Numbered from the stretch's first letter, positions 1-8,973 are shown. The stretch: DNA of 64,000 nt from Cupriavidus metallidurans CH34 (GCF_000196015.1 NC_007974.2:2356001-2420000), one strand, 5' to 3'. Notes: generated from the letters alone by a model not told the origin. Translations and numbers: made by a program.

Positions 1-32
1 AACTTCTGGGCGATCATCGGCCTCCCCTTCCA

Positions 33-1124
33 TCATCGTGCGGCGCCAACCACTTCCGCCCGCTCCGCCACGATGCGCAAGCGGTCAAAGTTCATATTGG
101 CGCCCGATGTGATCGCGACCAGCGCCAGCGAGGCGTTGCCCGCCGTCGCCGCATACTGCTTGAGCCCCGCCACGGCCAGCGCGCCGGCCGGCTCCACCAG
201 GCTGCGCGTGTCCTGGAAGATGTCCTTGATCGCCGCGCAGAGCGCATCGGTATCCACCGTCAGCACGCCATCAAGGTACTTCTGGCAAAGCCGAAACGTC
301 TCTTCCCCGACGCGCTTGACCGCCGTGCCATCCGAGAACAATCCCACGGTATCGAGCGTGACCCGCTCGCCAGCGGCCAGCGAACGCGCCATGGCGCAGG
401 AATCCTCCGTTTGCACGCCGATGACCTGGACTTCCGGCCGGACCGCCTTGACATATGCCGCCACGCCTGCTGCCAGGCTGCCACCGCCGATCGGCACGAA
501 CACGGCATCAAGCGGACCGCGATGCTGCCGCAGGATCTCCATGCCCACGGTTCCTTGCCCGGCGATGACGTCGGGATCGTCGAACGCCGGGATGAACGTC
601 AGTCCGTGTTGTTGCTGCAGGGATAGCGCATGGTCGAAGGCATCGGAATAGGACTCGCCGGCCAGCACGACTTCCACCATCCCGCTACCGTGGGCACGCA
701 CCGCATCCACCTTCACCTGCGGCGCGGATTGCGGCACGACGATGATCGCCCGCACACCAAGCCGGGCCGCGGCCAGCGCCACGCCTTGCGCGTGATTGCC
801 GGCTGAGGCCGTGATCACGCCACGGGCAAGCGCATCGGCCGGCAGGCTGGCCATCTTGTTGTAGGCGCCGCGCACCTTGAACGAAAACACGGGCTGGTGA
901 TCCTCGCGCTTGAGCCAGACGCGGTGGCCGAGATGCGCGGACAAGGTCGGCGCCGCCTCCAGCGCGGTCTCCCGTGCCACGTCGTAGACGCGCGCGGTCA
1001 GGATGCGCCTCAGGTAATCGTCGGCGTCGCTCCAGGCGTCGTGTGCCGCTTCAAACGGCTCGGCATCGAACGACTGGCCCGGCGCAACGGCTTGGGGCAC
1101 GGCAAGGGGATGGGTTAACGGCAT
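33..1124 (-). CDS. ilvA: Threonine ammonia-lyase (threonine dehydratase), short form without ACT domain
   Basis: PLP-dependent fold-type II enzyme that deaminates L-threonine to 2-oxobutanoate, the first committed step to isoleucine. The PLP lysine is K83 in the motif SFKVRGAYNK, followed by SAGNHAQG (about 107-114) and the phosphate-binding loop GGGSLAAG (213-220). At 363 residues it lacks the C-terminal ACT-like domains of the 500-residue feedback-inhibited IlvA, so allosteric isoleucine control is probably absent. The start is supported by a GGAG ribosome site 8 bases upstream. The leader on the same strand carries an isoleucine-rich peptide and an attenuator, which argues for a biosynthetic rather than catabolic role. 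A related beta-eliminating enzyme such as serine dehydratase is less likely. Confidence 0.9.
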   Translation of the reverse strand: MPLTHPLAVPQAVAPGQSFDAEPFEAAHDAWSDADDYLRRILTARVYDVARETALEAAPTLSAHLGHRVWLKREDHQPVFSFKVRGAYNKMASLPADALARGVITASAGNHAQGVALAAARLGVRAIIVVPQSAPQVKVDAVRAHGSGMVEVVLAGESYSDAFDHALSLQQQHGLTFIPAFDDPDVIAGQGTVGMEILRQHRGPLDAVFVPIGGGSLAAGVAAYVKAVRPEVQVIGVQTEDSCAMARSLAAGERVTLDTVGLFSDGTAVKRVGEETFRLCQKYLDGVLTVDTDALCAAIKDIFQDTRSLVEPAGALAVAGLKQYAATAGNASLALVAITSGANMNFDRLRIVAERAEVVGAAR

Positions 1125-1176
1125 GGCGACTCCATTCTTGAGGGGGAAATCTCTGGAAATCCCTGGAGGCGGCCAT

Positions 1177-1252
1177 AAAAAAACCCGCCTCGTTGGGCGG
1201 GTTATTGATGTCTGTTTCGGACGCGCGCTAACCCACCATTCTCGGAATGGTG
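1177..1252 (-). promoter_or_regulatory. ilvA transcription attenuator (pause hairpin, antiterminator, terminator)
   Basis: Read on the minus strand, four segments are visible. Segment 1 (1245-1252) and segment 2 (1234-1241) form a perfect 8-bp hairpin with a 3-base loop at the end of the leader peptide ORF. Segment 3 (1196-1203) and segment 4 (1182-1189) form an 8-bp GC-rich hairpin followed by seven T (1177-1183), an intrinsic terminator. The distal part of segment 2 (1230-1237) can pair with all eight bases of segment 3 (one G-U), giving the antiterminator. Segment 1 overlaps the last Ile codons, so a ribosome stalled for lack of Ile-tRNA would free segment 2. This is the classical amino-acid attenuator layout; function is inferred. 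Confidence 0.8.
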
Positions 1253-1290
1253 CGAATAATCGCGGCGATGCGGATGGCGAAACTGGACAT
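1228..1290 (-). CDS. Isoleucine-rich leader peptide of ilvA (20 aa)
   Basis: Short ORF ahead of the attenuator, encoding 20 residues of which five are isoleucine (positions 6, 8, 11, 12 and 15, including two tandem ATT codons). The stop codon lies inside the first hairpin. An in-frame GTG 15 bases upstream (1303-1305), preceded by GGGA, is an alternative start that would add one more Ile and a Leu. The peptide itself probably has no function; its translation would sense charged tRNA-Ile. It is too short for gene finders, and is called from codon content plus position relative to the terminator. Confidence 0.7.
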   Translation of the reverse strand: MSSFAIRIAAIIRTIPRMVG

Positions 1291-1594
1291 GGGAATGAGT
1301 GTCACGGATTTCCCACGACTATGTCAATCCCGACACAAGCCTGGCCTTCAACTGGCGATACGCGTGTTGTAGTCGTGCCCACTGGCGTCACCCCCCTCCC
1401 GCGCCGCACTCAGCCCGATGTCGGCTCGTATTAGAATCGCCGATGTCATTCATATGACGGCGGCAGCACCAGAGGTCATGTTCCGGGCACGGGTTAGCCA
1501 CGGACTGGCGTTGCCGCGGGTATCCAACCCTACAGATCACAAGAAACCAACCGATATCAGCCATGCGCCCATTGGGCTCAGGGTTGAAAGATAC

Positions 1595-3364
1595 ATGACC
1601 GCGTTCGCATTCGATGTTGCTCTGGCACCGGAGCCTGCCGATCGCAGGCGGCCCGATGCCGGCCCTGCCTACGGCGAGGCCCTGGCGTTGCTGGAGGCTT
1701 CCGGCGCGCTGGCCATGCGCGTGGACATGCAGGGACGCATTCTCGAAGCGACTGAAGCCACCGCCGAACTACTGGTCTATCCGCGCGAATACCTGCTGCG
1801 CACCTCGATCCTCGACATCATCGCGCTGGAGTCCCGCGAACGCGTGGCCATGCTGCTGACGTGCTGCGCGCAGGACCAGACCATGCGCCGCGAGCGCGTG
1901 CGCGTGGCCGGCGGTATCGGCGGGCCCAACTGGCTCGACCTGCGCGTGAGCTACCACCGCGATGCCGACGATGCGCCCAGCCTGCTGCTGTTCGGCCAAG
2001 ACATCACGCATTGGGTGGAGTCGGAGCGAGACCTGACCGAGCGTGCCTTCCTGGACCCGTTGACCGGTGTCGGCAACCGCGCCTACATCGGCAAGCGGAT
2101 CGAGGAATACACGTCCGGCCGCCGCGCGGGCCAGCCGTTCGCGGTTGCCCTGATGGATCTGGACGGCTTCAAGAACGTCAACGACTCGCTCGGCCACGAG
2201 TTTGGCGACGCGCTGCTCAAGGAAGTGGGCACACGCCTGCAGGACACTGTCCGCACGCGCCAAAGCGTGGCGCGGCTGGGTGGCGACGAGTTCGTGCTGA
2301 TGCTCGATGACATGGAGTCCGAGGCGGACGCCATCCGCATCCTCGAGCGCGTGATCCATGTCTGCCGCCAGCCCTTCCTGCTGGGCGGCTGCCAGGTGCG
2401 CATCACCACCAGCATCGGCCTGGCCTTCTCGAACGGTTCGGCGCAATCGGAGTCGCAATGGCTGCGCCGTGCGGACCTGGCGATGTACGAGGCGAAGGCG
2501 CTCGGCAAGAACCGTTACTGCATCTACTCGCCCGAACTCGACCGCCGCCTGGACGAACAGTTCCAGATCGAGCAGAGCATGTTCGAAGCGGTGCAGAACG
2601 GAGAATTCCTGCTGCACTACCAGCCGATCGTCTGGCCCGGAAGCGGTGAAGTCTGCGCCGTGGAAGCACTGATGCGCTGGGAGCACGCAGGCCGCGATAT
2701 CCGGCCCGATGTGTTCATTCCCGTCGCCGAGAAGAACGGTCTGATCAAACACCTTGGCGCGTGGGCGCTGCGCTGCGCCTGCGCGCAGCTTGCCGCCTGG
2801 GATGCGCTGGGTATCCATGTAGGCCATATGTCGGTCAACGTGTCAGCCGTGCAGTTCCTGCATCCGGGCTTCTTCGACAGCGTCCGCAATGCGATCCAGG
2901 AATCGGGCATCGGCGCCGACCGGCTACTGCTGGAAATCACCGAAAGCGCGCTGATGACCGATCCGAAGGCCGCCGAGGAACTGCTCCTTTCGCTGCGTGC
3001 GCTCGGCATCCGCTTCGCCGTCGATGATTTCGGCACCGGCTATTCGAGCCTGTCGTACCTGCGCCGCTTTCCGCTGTCGGCCCTTAAGGTCGACCGCAGC
3101 TTCGTCGCCGACATGGTCGATTCACCGCACGCGCGGACCATCGTGTCGGCCGTGCTGTCGCTGGCACGCGAACTCGGTCTCGTCGCCATTGCCGAGGGCG
3201 TGGAAACCGATGCCCAAAACAAGCTGTTGGCCGCGCAGGGCTGCAACCTTGTGCAGGGATGGCGCTTTGCACGTGCCGTCGCCGCCGCCGATTTCGAGAG
3301 CGCCGTCACCGACGGCAGGTTCGTGGTCGGCGAGGGCGAAGTCTTCGCGCCACGGGTGTCCTGA
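1595..3364 (+). CDS. PAS-GGDEF-EAL bifunctional cyclic-di-GMP signalling protein
   Basis: Predicted to make and/or hydrolyse cyclic-di-GMP in the cytoplasm. Numbering from this start (589 aa): a PAS-like sensor region in about residues 30-145, a GGDEF domain with an intact GGDEF active site (motif RLGGDEF), then an EAL domain with EALMRW and the late metal/substrate motif DDFGTGYSSL. Both catalytic signatures look intact, so either activity is possible. I chose ATG 1595, which has GAAAG just upstream; an in-frame ATG at 1418 would add 59 unconserved-looking residues with no visible ribosome site. The stop overlaps the start of the HDOD gene, suggesting one transcript and a joint signalling output. 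Confidence 0.9.
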   Translation: MTAFAFDVALAPEPADRRRPDAGPAYGEALALLEASGALAMRVDMQGRILEATEATAELLVYPREYLLRTSILDIIALESRERVAMLLTCCAQDQTMRRERVRVAGGIGGPNWLDLRVSYHRDADDAPSLLLFGQDITHWVESERDLTERAFLDPLTGVGNRAYIGKRIEEYTSGRRAGQPFAVALMDLDGFKNVNDSLGHEFGDALLKEVGTRLQDTVRTRQSVARLGGDEFVLMLDDMESEADAIRILERVIHVCRQPFLLGGCQVRITTSIGLAFSNGSAQSESQWLRRADLAMYEAKALGKNRYCIYSPELDRRLDEQFQIEQSMFEAVQNGEFLLHYQPIVWPGSGEVCAVEALMRWEHAGRDIRPDVFIPVAEKNGLIKHLGAWALRCACAQLAAWDALGIHVGHMSVNVSAVQFLHPGFFDSVRNAIQESGIGADRLLLEITESALMTDPKAAEELLLSLRALGIRFAVDDFGTGYSSLSYLRRFPLSALKVDRSFVADMVDSPHARTIVSAVLSLARELGLVAIAEGVETDAQNKLLAAQGCNLVQGWRFARAVAAADFESAVTDGRFVVGEGEVFAPRVS

Positions 3365-4806
3365 TGTCCAAGTCCGATTTCTTCGAGACCCTGTGGGCAC
3401 GGATGGCGCAACAGGGAGACTTCCCGACGCTTCAGTACTGTGTCGACAACATCTTCAAGACGCTCAACGCCGACCTCACCGTCGGCGAGATGGCCACAAG
3501 CGTGCTGTCGGATTTCAGCCTGTCGCAGAAGGTGATCCGGCTCGCCAACTCGGCCATGTACCGATCGTTCGGCGGCGAGGTGACCACCGTCTCGCGCGCG
3601 ATCCTGGTGCTGGGCGTGGAGGCGATCAGCCACCTGACGCTCGGCATCCAGCTGCTCGACTATTTCCACGGCGTGGCGCCAAATCGTCCGCAGGCCACGC
3701 GCGCGTTGCAACGCGCGCTGGTGGCCGGCGAGATCACGCGGGCGCTGAGCCAGGCACGCGGCATCAACGAGGGCGAGGAAGCCGTCGTCTGCACGCTGAT
3801 GCACCATATGAGCCGGCTGCTCATCGTGTTCTATTTCCCCGAAGAATGGGAACGCGTGGAGGCCATGTGCGCCGCGCATCCAATGACGGAAAACGAGGCC
3901 TGCCAGGAAGTGCTCGGTGTGTCGATGGTGGAAATCGCCGAGGCGGCCGCGCGAAAATGGCGGCTCCCGGGCCTGATCGCGCACGCAATGAAGCCGCGCG
4001 CGCTGTCCACGGATACCGTACTGGAAACCCATGCCGACTGGCTCGCCGCGATTGCGCAGGTCTCCGCACAGGCCGCGGCCACGATGGTGCGCGACGGCAA
4101 TCAGGCATCGGTCGAGGCCTTGCTGCTGTCGCACGCGAAGGTGCTCGGCCTGGACGCCAGCGACGTCTCCGTGGCCGTGCGCCAGGCCGAGGTGCTCAAT
4201 GCGTCGATTGTCGAATCCGAATCGCCGGCGCAGGATGCCACAACACTTGCCCACGGCGCGCGCCCGGATAACGTCCTGGAGCGACTGCGGCAAGGCATCG
4301 CCGAGGTGCAGCGCGAAGGCGCGGGCCGGACGGTATCGCAACTGGCACCGATGGTGCTGGAATCGTCGATGCGCGCGCTGGACTTCTCGCGCTGTTTCCT
4401 GATGATGCTGAACCCCTCGACACGGCACTTTCACGCGCGGCTGGGCTTCGGCGAGGGAATGCGTGAAAGGCTGTCCGCGCTGTCCTTCGAGGAAGGCTTC
4501 GTGCCCGATGTGTTCCACTTTGCCGCGCTGGCGTCCAAGCCGCTGCTGGTGGAGGACACGACCGACGCCGAAGTGGCGCGCCGTCTGCCACGGTGGTATC
4601 GCGATGCGATTCCGGACGCGCGGTCGATCCTGCTGGCGCCGGTGAGAATCCGCAATCGCTGCATCGCCATGGTCTATGGTGACTGGGGCACCGCCCGCGC
4701 GCCCGCCGGTCTGGGCGAGGCCGAGCTCGAGACCGTCGATGAGCTGATGCGCGAAATCGCCGCAGGCGTGCTGCGCGCGGCGCCTGCGCAATCGCCCTCG
4801 CGCTGA
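3364..4806 (+). CDS. HDOD domain protein with C-terminal GAF-like region
   Basis: A 480-residue cytoplasmic signalling protein. The N-terminal half (about residues 10-210) is an HDOD domain, a degenerate HD-type helical fold lacking phosphohydrolase residues and often paired with GGDEF, EAL or chemotaxis outputs. The C-terminal part (about 290-475) resembles a GAF sensor domain. The ATG shares bases with the TGA of the upstream PAS-GGDEF-EAL gene (ATGA-type junction), so translational coupling is likely. A longer upstream in-frame extension lies inside the previous gene and is not supported. Precise partner and ligand cannot be told from sequence. Confidence 0.85.
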   Translation: MSKSDFFETLWARMAQQGDFPTLQYCVDNIFKTLNADLTVGEMATSVLSDFSLSQKVIRLANSAMYRSFGGEVTTVSRAILVLGVEAISHLTLGIQLLDYFHGVAPNRPQATRALQRALVAGEITRALSQARGINEGEEAVVCTLMHHMSRLLIVFYFPEEWERVEAMCAAHPMTENEACQEVLGVSMVEIAEAAARKWRLPGLIAHAMKPRALSTDTVLETHADWLAAIAQVSAQAAATMVRDGNQASVEALLLSHAKVLGLDASDVSVAVRQAEVLNASIVESESPAQDATTLAHGARPDNVLERLRQGIAEVQREGAGRTVSQLAPMVLESSMRALDFSRCFLMMLNPSTRHFHARLGFGEGMRERLSALSFEEGFVPDVFHFAALASKPLLVEDTTDAEVARRLPRWYRDAIPDARSILLAPVRIRNRCIAMVYGDWGTARAPAGLGEAELETVDELMREIAAGVLRAAPAQSPSR

Positions 4807-4825
4807 TACCTGCCAATCCCTGGCG

Positions 4826-5476
4826 TCAGGCAACCCGCTCCAGCGTGGCGGTGACATCAGGCTGTTCCCGCAGCGGCACGAACTTCCCGGTACGTCCTTC
4901 GAGGGCATCGATCTCACCGGTTTCAATGTCGTAGACCCAGCCATGCAGGTCGACACGCCCTTCGGCCAGCGCCTGCGCCACCGACGGATGCGTCCGCAGG
5001 TGGTCAAGCTGCTCGATCACGTTCTCACGCACCATGTCGTCCACCCGTGCCCGGTCCGATGCGTGCGGACGGGTCAGACTGATCCGCCGGGCGCCGCTGG
5101 CATGTTCGAGCCACTCTTCGACAGCAGGCATGTGGTCCAGGCATTGGCAGGTGGCCACGGCCGTCATGGCCCCGCAATCGGAATGGCCACAGATCACGAT
5201 GTCGCGCACCTTGAGCCCCGCCACCGCGTATTCGACGCTGGCGGACACGCCGCCTGGCTGCACCGCGTAGGCCGGGACGATATTGCCGGCGTTGCGGATC
5301 ACGAACAGCTCCCCGGGCTCGCACTGTGTCAGCAACGCCGGCACGACGCGGCTGTCCGAACACGCGATGAACAACGTCTTGGGATTCTGCTGCGTGGCCA
5401 GGTGCTTGAACAACGCCGACCGCTTCGGGAATTCTTCCCGCTGGAACTTCAGAATGCCCTGGATCAGATCTTTCAC
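4826..5476 (-). CDS. cynT: Beta-class carbonic anhydrase, CynT type
   Basis: Interconverts CO2 and bicarbonate. Zinc ligands and catalytic residues are visible: C39-x-D41-x-R43 in ACSDSR and H99/C102 in CGHSDCGAM. The protein resembles E. coli CynT along its whole length (216 versus 219 residues), including the HMPAV and [11 protein letters not shown] segments. The GTG start at 5474-5476 gives an N-terminus matching CynT; an in-frame ATG at 5512 would add 12 residues. It is divergent from a CynR-like regulator, as in the cyanate operon, where carbonic anhydrase maintains bicarbonate for cyanase. No cyanase gene follows here, so its role may be general CO2/bicarbonate supply. Confidence 0.92.
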   Translation of the reverse strand: MKDLIQGILKFQREEFPKRSALFKHLATQQNPKTLFIACSDSRVVPALLTQCEPGELFVIRNAGNIVPAYAVQPGGVSASVEYAVAGLKVRDIVICGHSDCGAMTAVATCQCLDHMPAVEEWLEHASGARRISLTRPHASDRARVDDMVRENVIEQLDHLRTHPSVAQALAEGRVDLHGWVYDIETGEIDALEGRTGKFVPLREQPDVTATLERVA

Positions 5477-5558
5477 GCCGACGCCCCCATCGTCATTGGA
5501 TGGCTCCAGCATGGCGGCGAACAGCTATTGGGTCAAAGACCGGTTTATTATCCTCGTC

Positions 5559-5573
5559 ATTGGCAACACCAAT
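5559..5573. promoter_or_regulatory. Candidate LysR-type (CynR) operator
   Basis: Perfect inverted repeat ATTGG-N5-CCAAT with the T-N11-A spacing typical of LysR-type regulator boxes, about 10 bases before the cynR start and within the shared cynT-cynR intergenic space. A second outer half-match CTATTGG lies at 5525-5531. The position suits both autoregulation of cynR and control of divergent cynT. Binding by CynR is inferred. Confidence 0.5.
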
Positions 5574-5583
5574 AGTTACCACC

Positions 5584-6486
5584 ATGCTGCTGCGCCACGT
5601 TCGCTATTTCCTGGCCGTCGCCGACGCCGGCAACTTCACCCGAGCGGCCGAGGCACTCCATGTCTCGCAGCCGACACTGTCGCAGCAGATCCGCCAGCTC
5701 GAGGAATCACTCGGCGCGCCGTTGTTCGATCGCAGCGGCCGCACCGTGCGACTGACTGACGCCGGCGAAGCGTACTACGTGCACGCACGCCGCGCGCTGC
5801 AGGACCTCGAAGCCGGGCGACGCGCCATCCATGACGTGGGAGAACTCACGCGCGGCAACCTCCGGCTGGCGATCACGCCGACGTTCACGCCCTATCTGGT
5901 GGCGCCGCTGATCGTGGCGTTTAACTCGGCGTATCCGAATATCACGCTGAGTCTGCGCGAAATGCCACAAGAGCGCGTGGAACCATTGCTGGCCGATGAC
6001 GAGGTCGATATCGGCATCGCCTTCGACGATATCCATCTGCCCGATCTGGACGCCACACCGTTGATGGAGGAACCGCTGGCCTACATGGTCGGCGCCACAC
6101 ACGCGCTGGCGCGTCGACGCACGGCACTGCGCGCCGACGTGCTCGCGGCGCAATCCATGGCCATGCTGACGCGGGAATTTGCCACACGGGGTTATATCGC
6201 CCGCTACTTCGGGGCGCTAGGGATCGAGCCGCGTATCACGTTCGAGGCCAACTCGGTCAGCGCCGTGCTTGACGCCGTGCGCAGCGGACGCCACGCCACG
6301 GTGCTGCCGGCGGCCATTGCCGCCGGACATCCGGATCTGTGCGTCCTCAAGCTGGAACTGCCGCTGCCGCCGCGCCGTGCCGCGCTACTGCAACGGCGTG
6401 GCGCCTATCGCACTGCCGCGGCGCGCGCGTTCGTGGCATTTGCGCTCGATGAGGTCAATCGTCGGGGGTCCCCAGCGCACGGTTGA
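5584..6486 (+). CDS. cynR: LysR-family regulator, CynR-like
   Basis: A 300-residue LysR-type transcription factor. The N-terminal winged helix-turn-helix (FTRAAEALHVSQPTLSQQIRQ, around residues 17-37) and the following segment are nearly collinear with E. coli CynR, as are LTRGNLRLAITPTFTPY and the effector-domain phrase FEANSVSAVL. In E. coli CynR activates cynTSX in response to cyanate. Here it is divergent from cynT. ATG 5584 matches the CynR N-terminus; upstream in-frame starts are unsupported. Its 3' end overlaps the convergent transporter gene by 32 bases. The effector here could differ, since cyanase is not adjacent. Confidence 0.9.
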   Translation: MLLRHVRYFLAVADAGNFTRAAEALHVSQPTLSQQIRQLEESLGAPLFDRSGRTVRLTDAGEAYYVHARRALQDLEAGRRAIHDVGELTRGNLRLAITPTFTPYLVAPLIVAFNSAYPNITLSLREMPQERVEPLLADDEVDIGIAFDDIHLPDLDATPLMEEPLAYMVGATHALARRRTALRADVLAAQSMAMLTREFATRGYIARYFGALGIEPRITFEANSVSAVLDAVRSGRHATVLPAAIAAGHPDLCVLKLELPLPPRRAALLQRRGAYRTAAARAFVAFALDEVNRRGSPAHG

Positions 6487-7774
6487 TCCGCAGCGCCACC
6501 AGCGTTCCCACCACCCCAGACAGCAGATACAGACTAACCGCGACCAGACCGAACAGCGACGACAGTCCCAGCGCTACCAGTGGCGCAAATGCGGCGCCGA
6601 ACAGCCACGCGAAATCGGTCGTCAGCGCGGCGCCCGTATAGCGATAGCGGGTCTCGAAGTTCGACGTCACCACGCCAGCCGCCTGCCCGTACGACAAACC
6701 CAGCAGGCCGAAGCCGATCAGGATGAACAGGTTCTGGCCGGTCGCGCCGCCATCGAGCAGCCACGGACTGAACAGGCTAAAGATGCCAATCAAGACGGCC
6801 ATTGTCGCCAGCGTGGTACGCCGGCCGATGCGGTCGGCAAGCCAGCCTGAGATCAACGTGCCGATGAACGCAATGACCGCACCCACGATCTGGACCGCGA
6901 GCACGTCTGTGATGTTCTGCGTCTTGTGCAGGCTCACCCATGACAGCGGAAACACGGTGACGAGGTGGAACAGCGCATAGCTGGCCAGTGCCGCGAAGGC
7001 GCCGAGGAAGATGTTGAAGCCCTGCGCATTGACCATCTGCAGCGTGCTGATTGGCTCGAGTTCATCCTCCTCGAGCAGTCGGGTGTATTCATGCGTGACC
7101 ACCAGGCGCAGCCGCGCGAACAGCGCCACCACGTTGATGGCGAAGGCCACATAGAACGGATAACGCCACCCCCAATCGATGAACTCTTCCGGCGTCAGGC
7201 TCGAGCGCAGGAACAGGAACAACGCACCCGCCACGATGAAGCCAGTCGGCGCGCCAAGCTGCCCCACCATCGCGTACCACCCGCGCTTGTTTTCCGGCGC
7301 ATTGAGCGCCAGCAGCGACGGCAGGCCATCCCACGAACCGCCAAACGCAATGCCCTGCAGGAAGCGGAACAGCGCCAGCAGGTAGATGGCCGAACTGCCG
7401 ATCGACGCATATGACGGCAGGAACGCGATACCCACCGTGGCGGTGCCGAGCAGGAACAGCGAGGCCGTCAGCTTGATGCCGCGGCCCCAGCGTCGCTGGA
7501 TTCGCATGAACAGTGTCGTCCCGAACGGCCGTCCGACGAATGCGAAGGAGAAGATCGCGAAGCTGTAGAGCAGACCGGCCAGCTCGCTCGCAAACGGGAA
7601 GTAGACCGATGGGAAGACGAGCACCGAGGCGATGCCATACGTGAAGAAGTCGAAGTACTCGGAGGCGCGCCCGATCACCACGCCTGTAGCGATCTCGGCT
7701 GGCGCCACGTCATGATGACCGGGAGCCGGAGGTGCAGTGGGCGACGCGCGATGCTGGTGGGACAGACTGGCCAT
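6455..7774 (-). CDS. MFS transporter, metabolite:H+ symporter (MHS) family
   Basis: A 439-residue inner-membrane transporter with about 12 hydrophobic segments. The region FDFFTYGIASVLVFPSVYFP near the N-terminus and GRPFGTTLFMRIQRRWGR are typical of the MHS subfamily (proline/betaine, shikimate, alpha-ketoglutarate type carriers); the substrate cannot be assigned. The start has AAGGAG 7 bases upstream, so longer in-frame extensions are rejected. The gene converges on cynR with a short 3' overlap. It occupies the place where cynX sits in E. coli, but it is not CynX. Confidence 0.88.
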   Translation of the reverse strand: MASLSHQHRASPTAPPAPGHHDVAPAEIATGVVIGRASEYFDFFTYGIASVLVFPSVYFPFASELAGLLYSFAIFSFAFVGRPFGTTLFMRIQRRWGRGIKLTASLFLLGTATVGIAFLPSYASIGSSAIYLLALFRFLQGIAFGGSWDGLPSLLALNAPENKRGWYAMVGQLGAPTGFIVAGALFLFLRSSLTPEEFIDWGWRYPFYVAFAINVVALFARLRLVVTHEYTRLLEEDELEPISTLQMVNAQGFNIFLGAFAALASYALFHLVTVFPLSWVSLHKTQNITDVLAVQIVGAVIAFIGTLISGWLADRIGRRTTLATMAVLIGIFSLFSPWLLDGGATGQNLFILIGFGLLGLSYGQAAGVVTSNFETRYRYTGAALTTDFAWLFGAAFAPLVALGLSSLFGLVAVSLYLLSGVVGTLVALRINRALGTPDD

Positions 7775-7876
7775 CGTGGAGTCTCCTTGATGTGCGAGAG
7801 GAGGATGTCGTACTGCACTTAAAGTCCCGCAATCACAAGAATAGCGCCTAAACTGCAACTGGAAATCGAAAGATCG

Positions 7877-7891
7877 TTGGGGCCACCCCAA
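7877..7891. promoter_or_regulatory. Inverted repeat upstream of cyoA
   Basis: Perfect 6-bp inverted repeat TTGGGG-N3-CCCCAA, 33 bases before the cyoA start in the region shared with the divergent MHS transporter. It could be an operator or a small hairpin. No known regulator consensus was matched. Confidence 0.25.
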
Positions 7892-7923
7892 TGCGACGTT
7901 AACCAGACGCCACTTCCGAGACC

Positions 7924-8973
7924 ATGCCACGCTTCGATGCAGCAGTGACACCCATCAGGGTGACGGGAAGGTTGCTTTTGCGTTTTACCGCAATCGCGCT
8001 ATTGGCGAGTCTGGCCGGGTGCAACGCTGTGCTGCTTTCGCCATCCGGCGATATGGCCATGCGCCAGCGTGACCTGATCATCATCGCCACATGTCTGATG
8101 CTGCTGATCATCGTCCCGGTGATCTTCCTCACGTTGCTGTTCGCGTGGCGATACCGCGAGAGCGCCCCCGATTCCCCGTACAACCCCGAGTGGGACCACT
8201 CCACGGTGCTCGAACTGGCGATCTGGGCCGCACCGCTGCTGATCATCATCGCGCTCGGCGCGGTGACGTGGGTCAGCACCCATCAGCTCGATCCCTACCG
8301 GCCACTGACACGACTCGACGAAGGCCGCCCCGTTCCCACCGAGGTGAAACCGCTCACGGTGGAAGTCGTGGCGCTGGACTGGAAGTGGCTGTTCCTGTAT
8401 CCCGAACAAGGCATTGCCACGGTGAACGAACTGGCCGCGCCGGTCGATCGCCCGATCGCCTTCCGGATCACCGCCACCTCGGTGATGAACGCCTTCTTCG
8501 TGCCTTCGCTGGCCGGCATGGTCTACGCCATGCCTGGCATGGAAACCAAGCTCCATGCGGTGATCAACAAACCCGGCATCTATGACGGCTTCTCGTCCAA
8601 CTACAGTGGCGCGGGCTTCTCGCATATGCGGTTCAAGTTCCACGGCATGTCGAGCGAGGACTTCGATCGCTGGATCGCGCAGGCCAAATCATCGGGAAGC
8701 ACCCTGTCGAAGGACGCCTACCTGAAGCTGGCCCAGCCCAGCGAACGTGAGCCGGTGCAACGCTATGCCAGCGTGGCGCCCGAACTCTACGACCAGATCC
8801 TGAACCGTTGCGTGGATGGCGGCGCCTGCATGGCCGACACCATGGCGCTCGATCGCAGCCGCGGCAAGTTCGACCCGTCCGGCGAAATCTGCACGGCAAG
8901 CAACACACCGGTCGATTCGCCGCTGTTTGCGCCGGACGTCGTGCTCAACGACGGTAGACGACTGCTGCGGTGA
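7924..8973 (+). CDS. cyoA: Cytochrome bo ubiquinol oxidase subunit II
   Basis: Subunit II of the quinol-oxidising haem-copper oxidase in the cytoplasmic membrane. It begins with a lipoprotein signal ending LASLAGC, with C33 as the likely lipidated cysteine, followed by two transmembrane hairpin segments (about 44-66 and 88-110) and a periplasmic cupredoxin-like domain lacking the CuA ligands, as expected for quinol oxidases. At 349 residues it is longer than E. coli CyoA (315), mainly through a C-terminal extension that contains several cysteines. First gene of cyoABCD; cyoE (haem O synthase) does not follow. Confidence 0.93.
   Translation: MPRFDAAVTPIRVTGRLLLRFTAIALLASLAGCNAVLLSPSGDMAMRQRDLIIIATCLMLLIIVPVIFLTLLFAWRYRESAPDSPYNPEWDHSTVLELAIWAAPLLIIIALGAVTWVSTHQLDPYRPLTRLDEGRPVPTEVKPLTVEVVALDWKWLFLYPEQGIATVNELAAPVDRPIAFRITATSVMNAFFVPSLAGMVYAMPGMETKLHAVINKPGIYDGFSSNYSGAGFSHMRFKFHGMSSEDFDRWIAQAKSSGSTLSKDAYLKLAQPSEREPVQRYASVAPELYDQILNRCVDGGACMADTMALDRSRGKFDPSGEICTASNTPVDSPLFAPDVVLNDGRRLLR

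Noticed and set aside
3040..5007. 655-codon open frame on the minus strand opposite the GGDEF-EAL and HDOD genes
   Set aside because: The opposite strand encodes GGDEF, EAL and HDOD domains in full; the antisense translation is Arg/His-rich with no family resemblance.
5584..7774. The MHS transporter considered as CynX, to complete a cyanate operon
   Set aside because: Its sequence is of the metabolite:H+ symporter subfamily and it converges on cynR from the other direction rather than following cynT.
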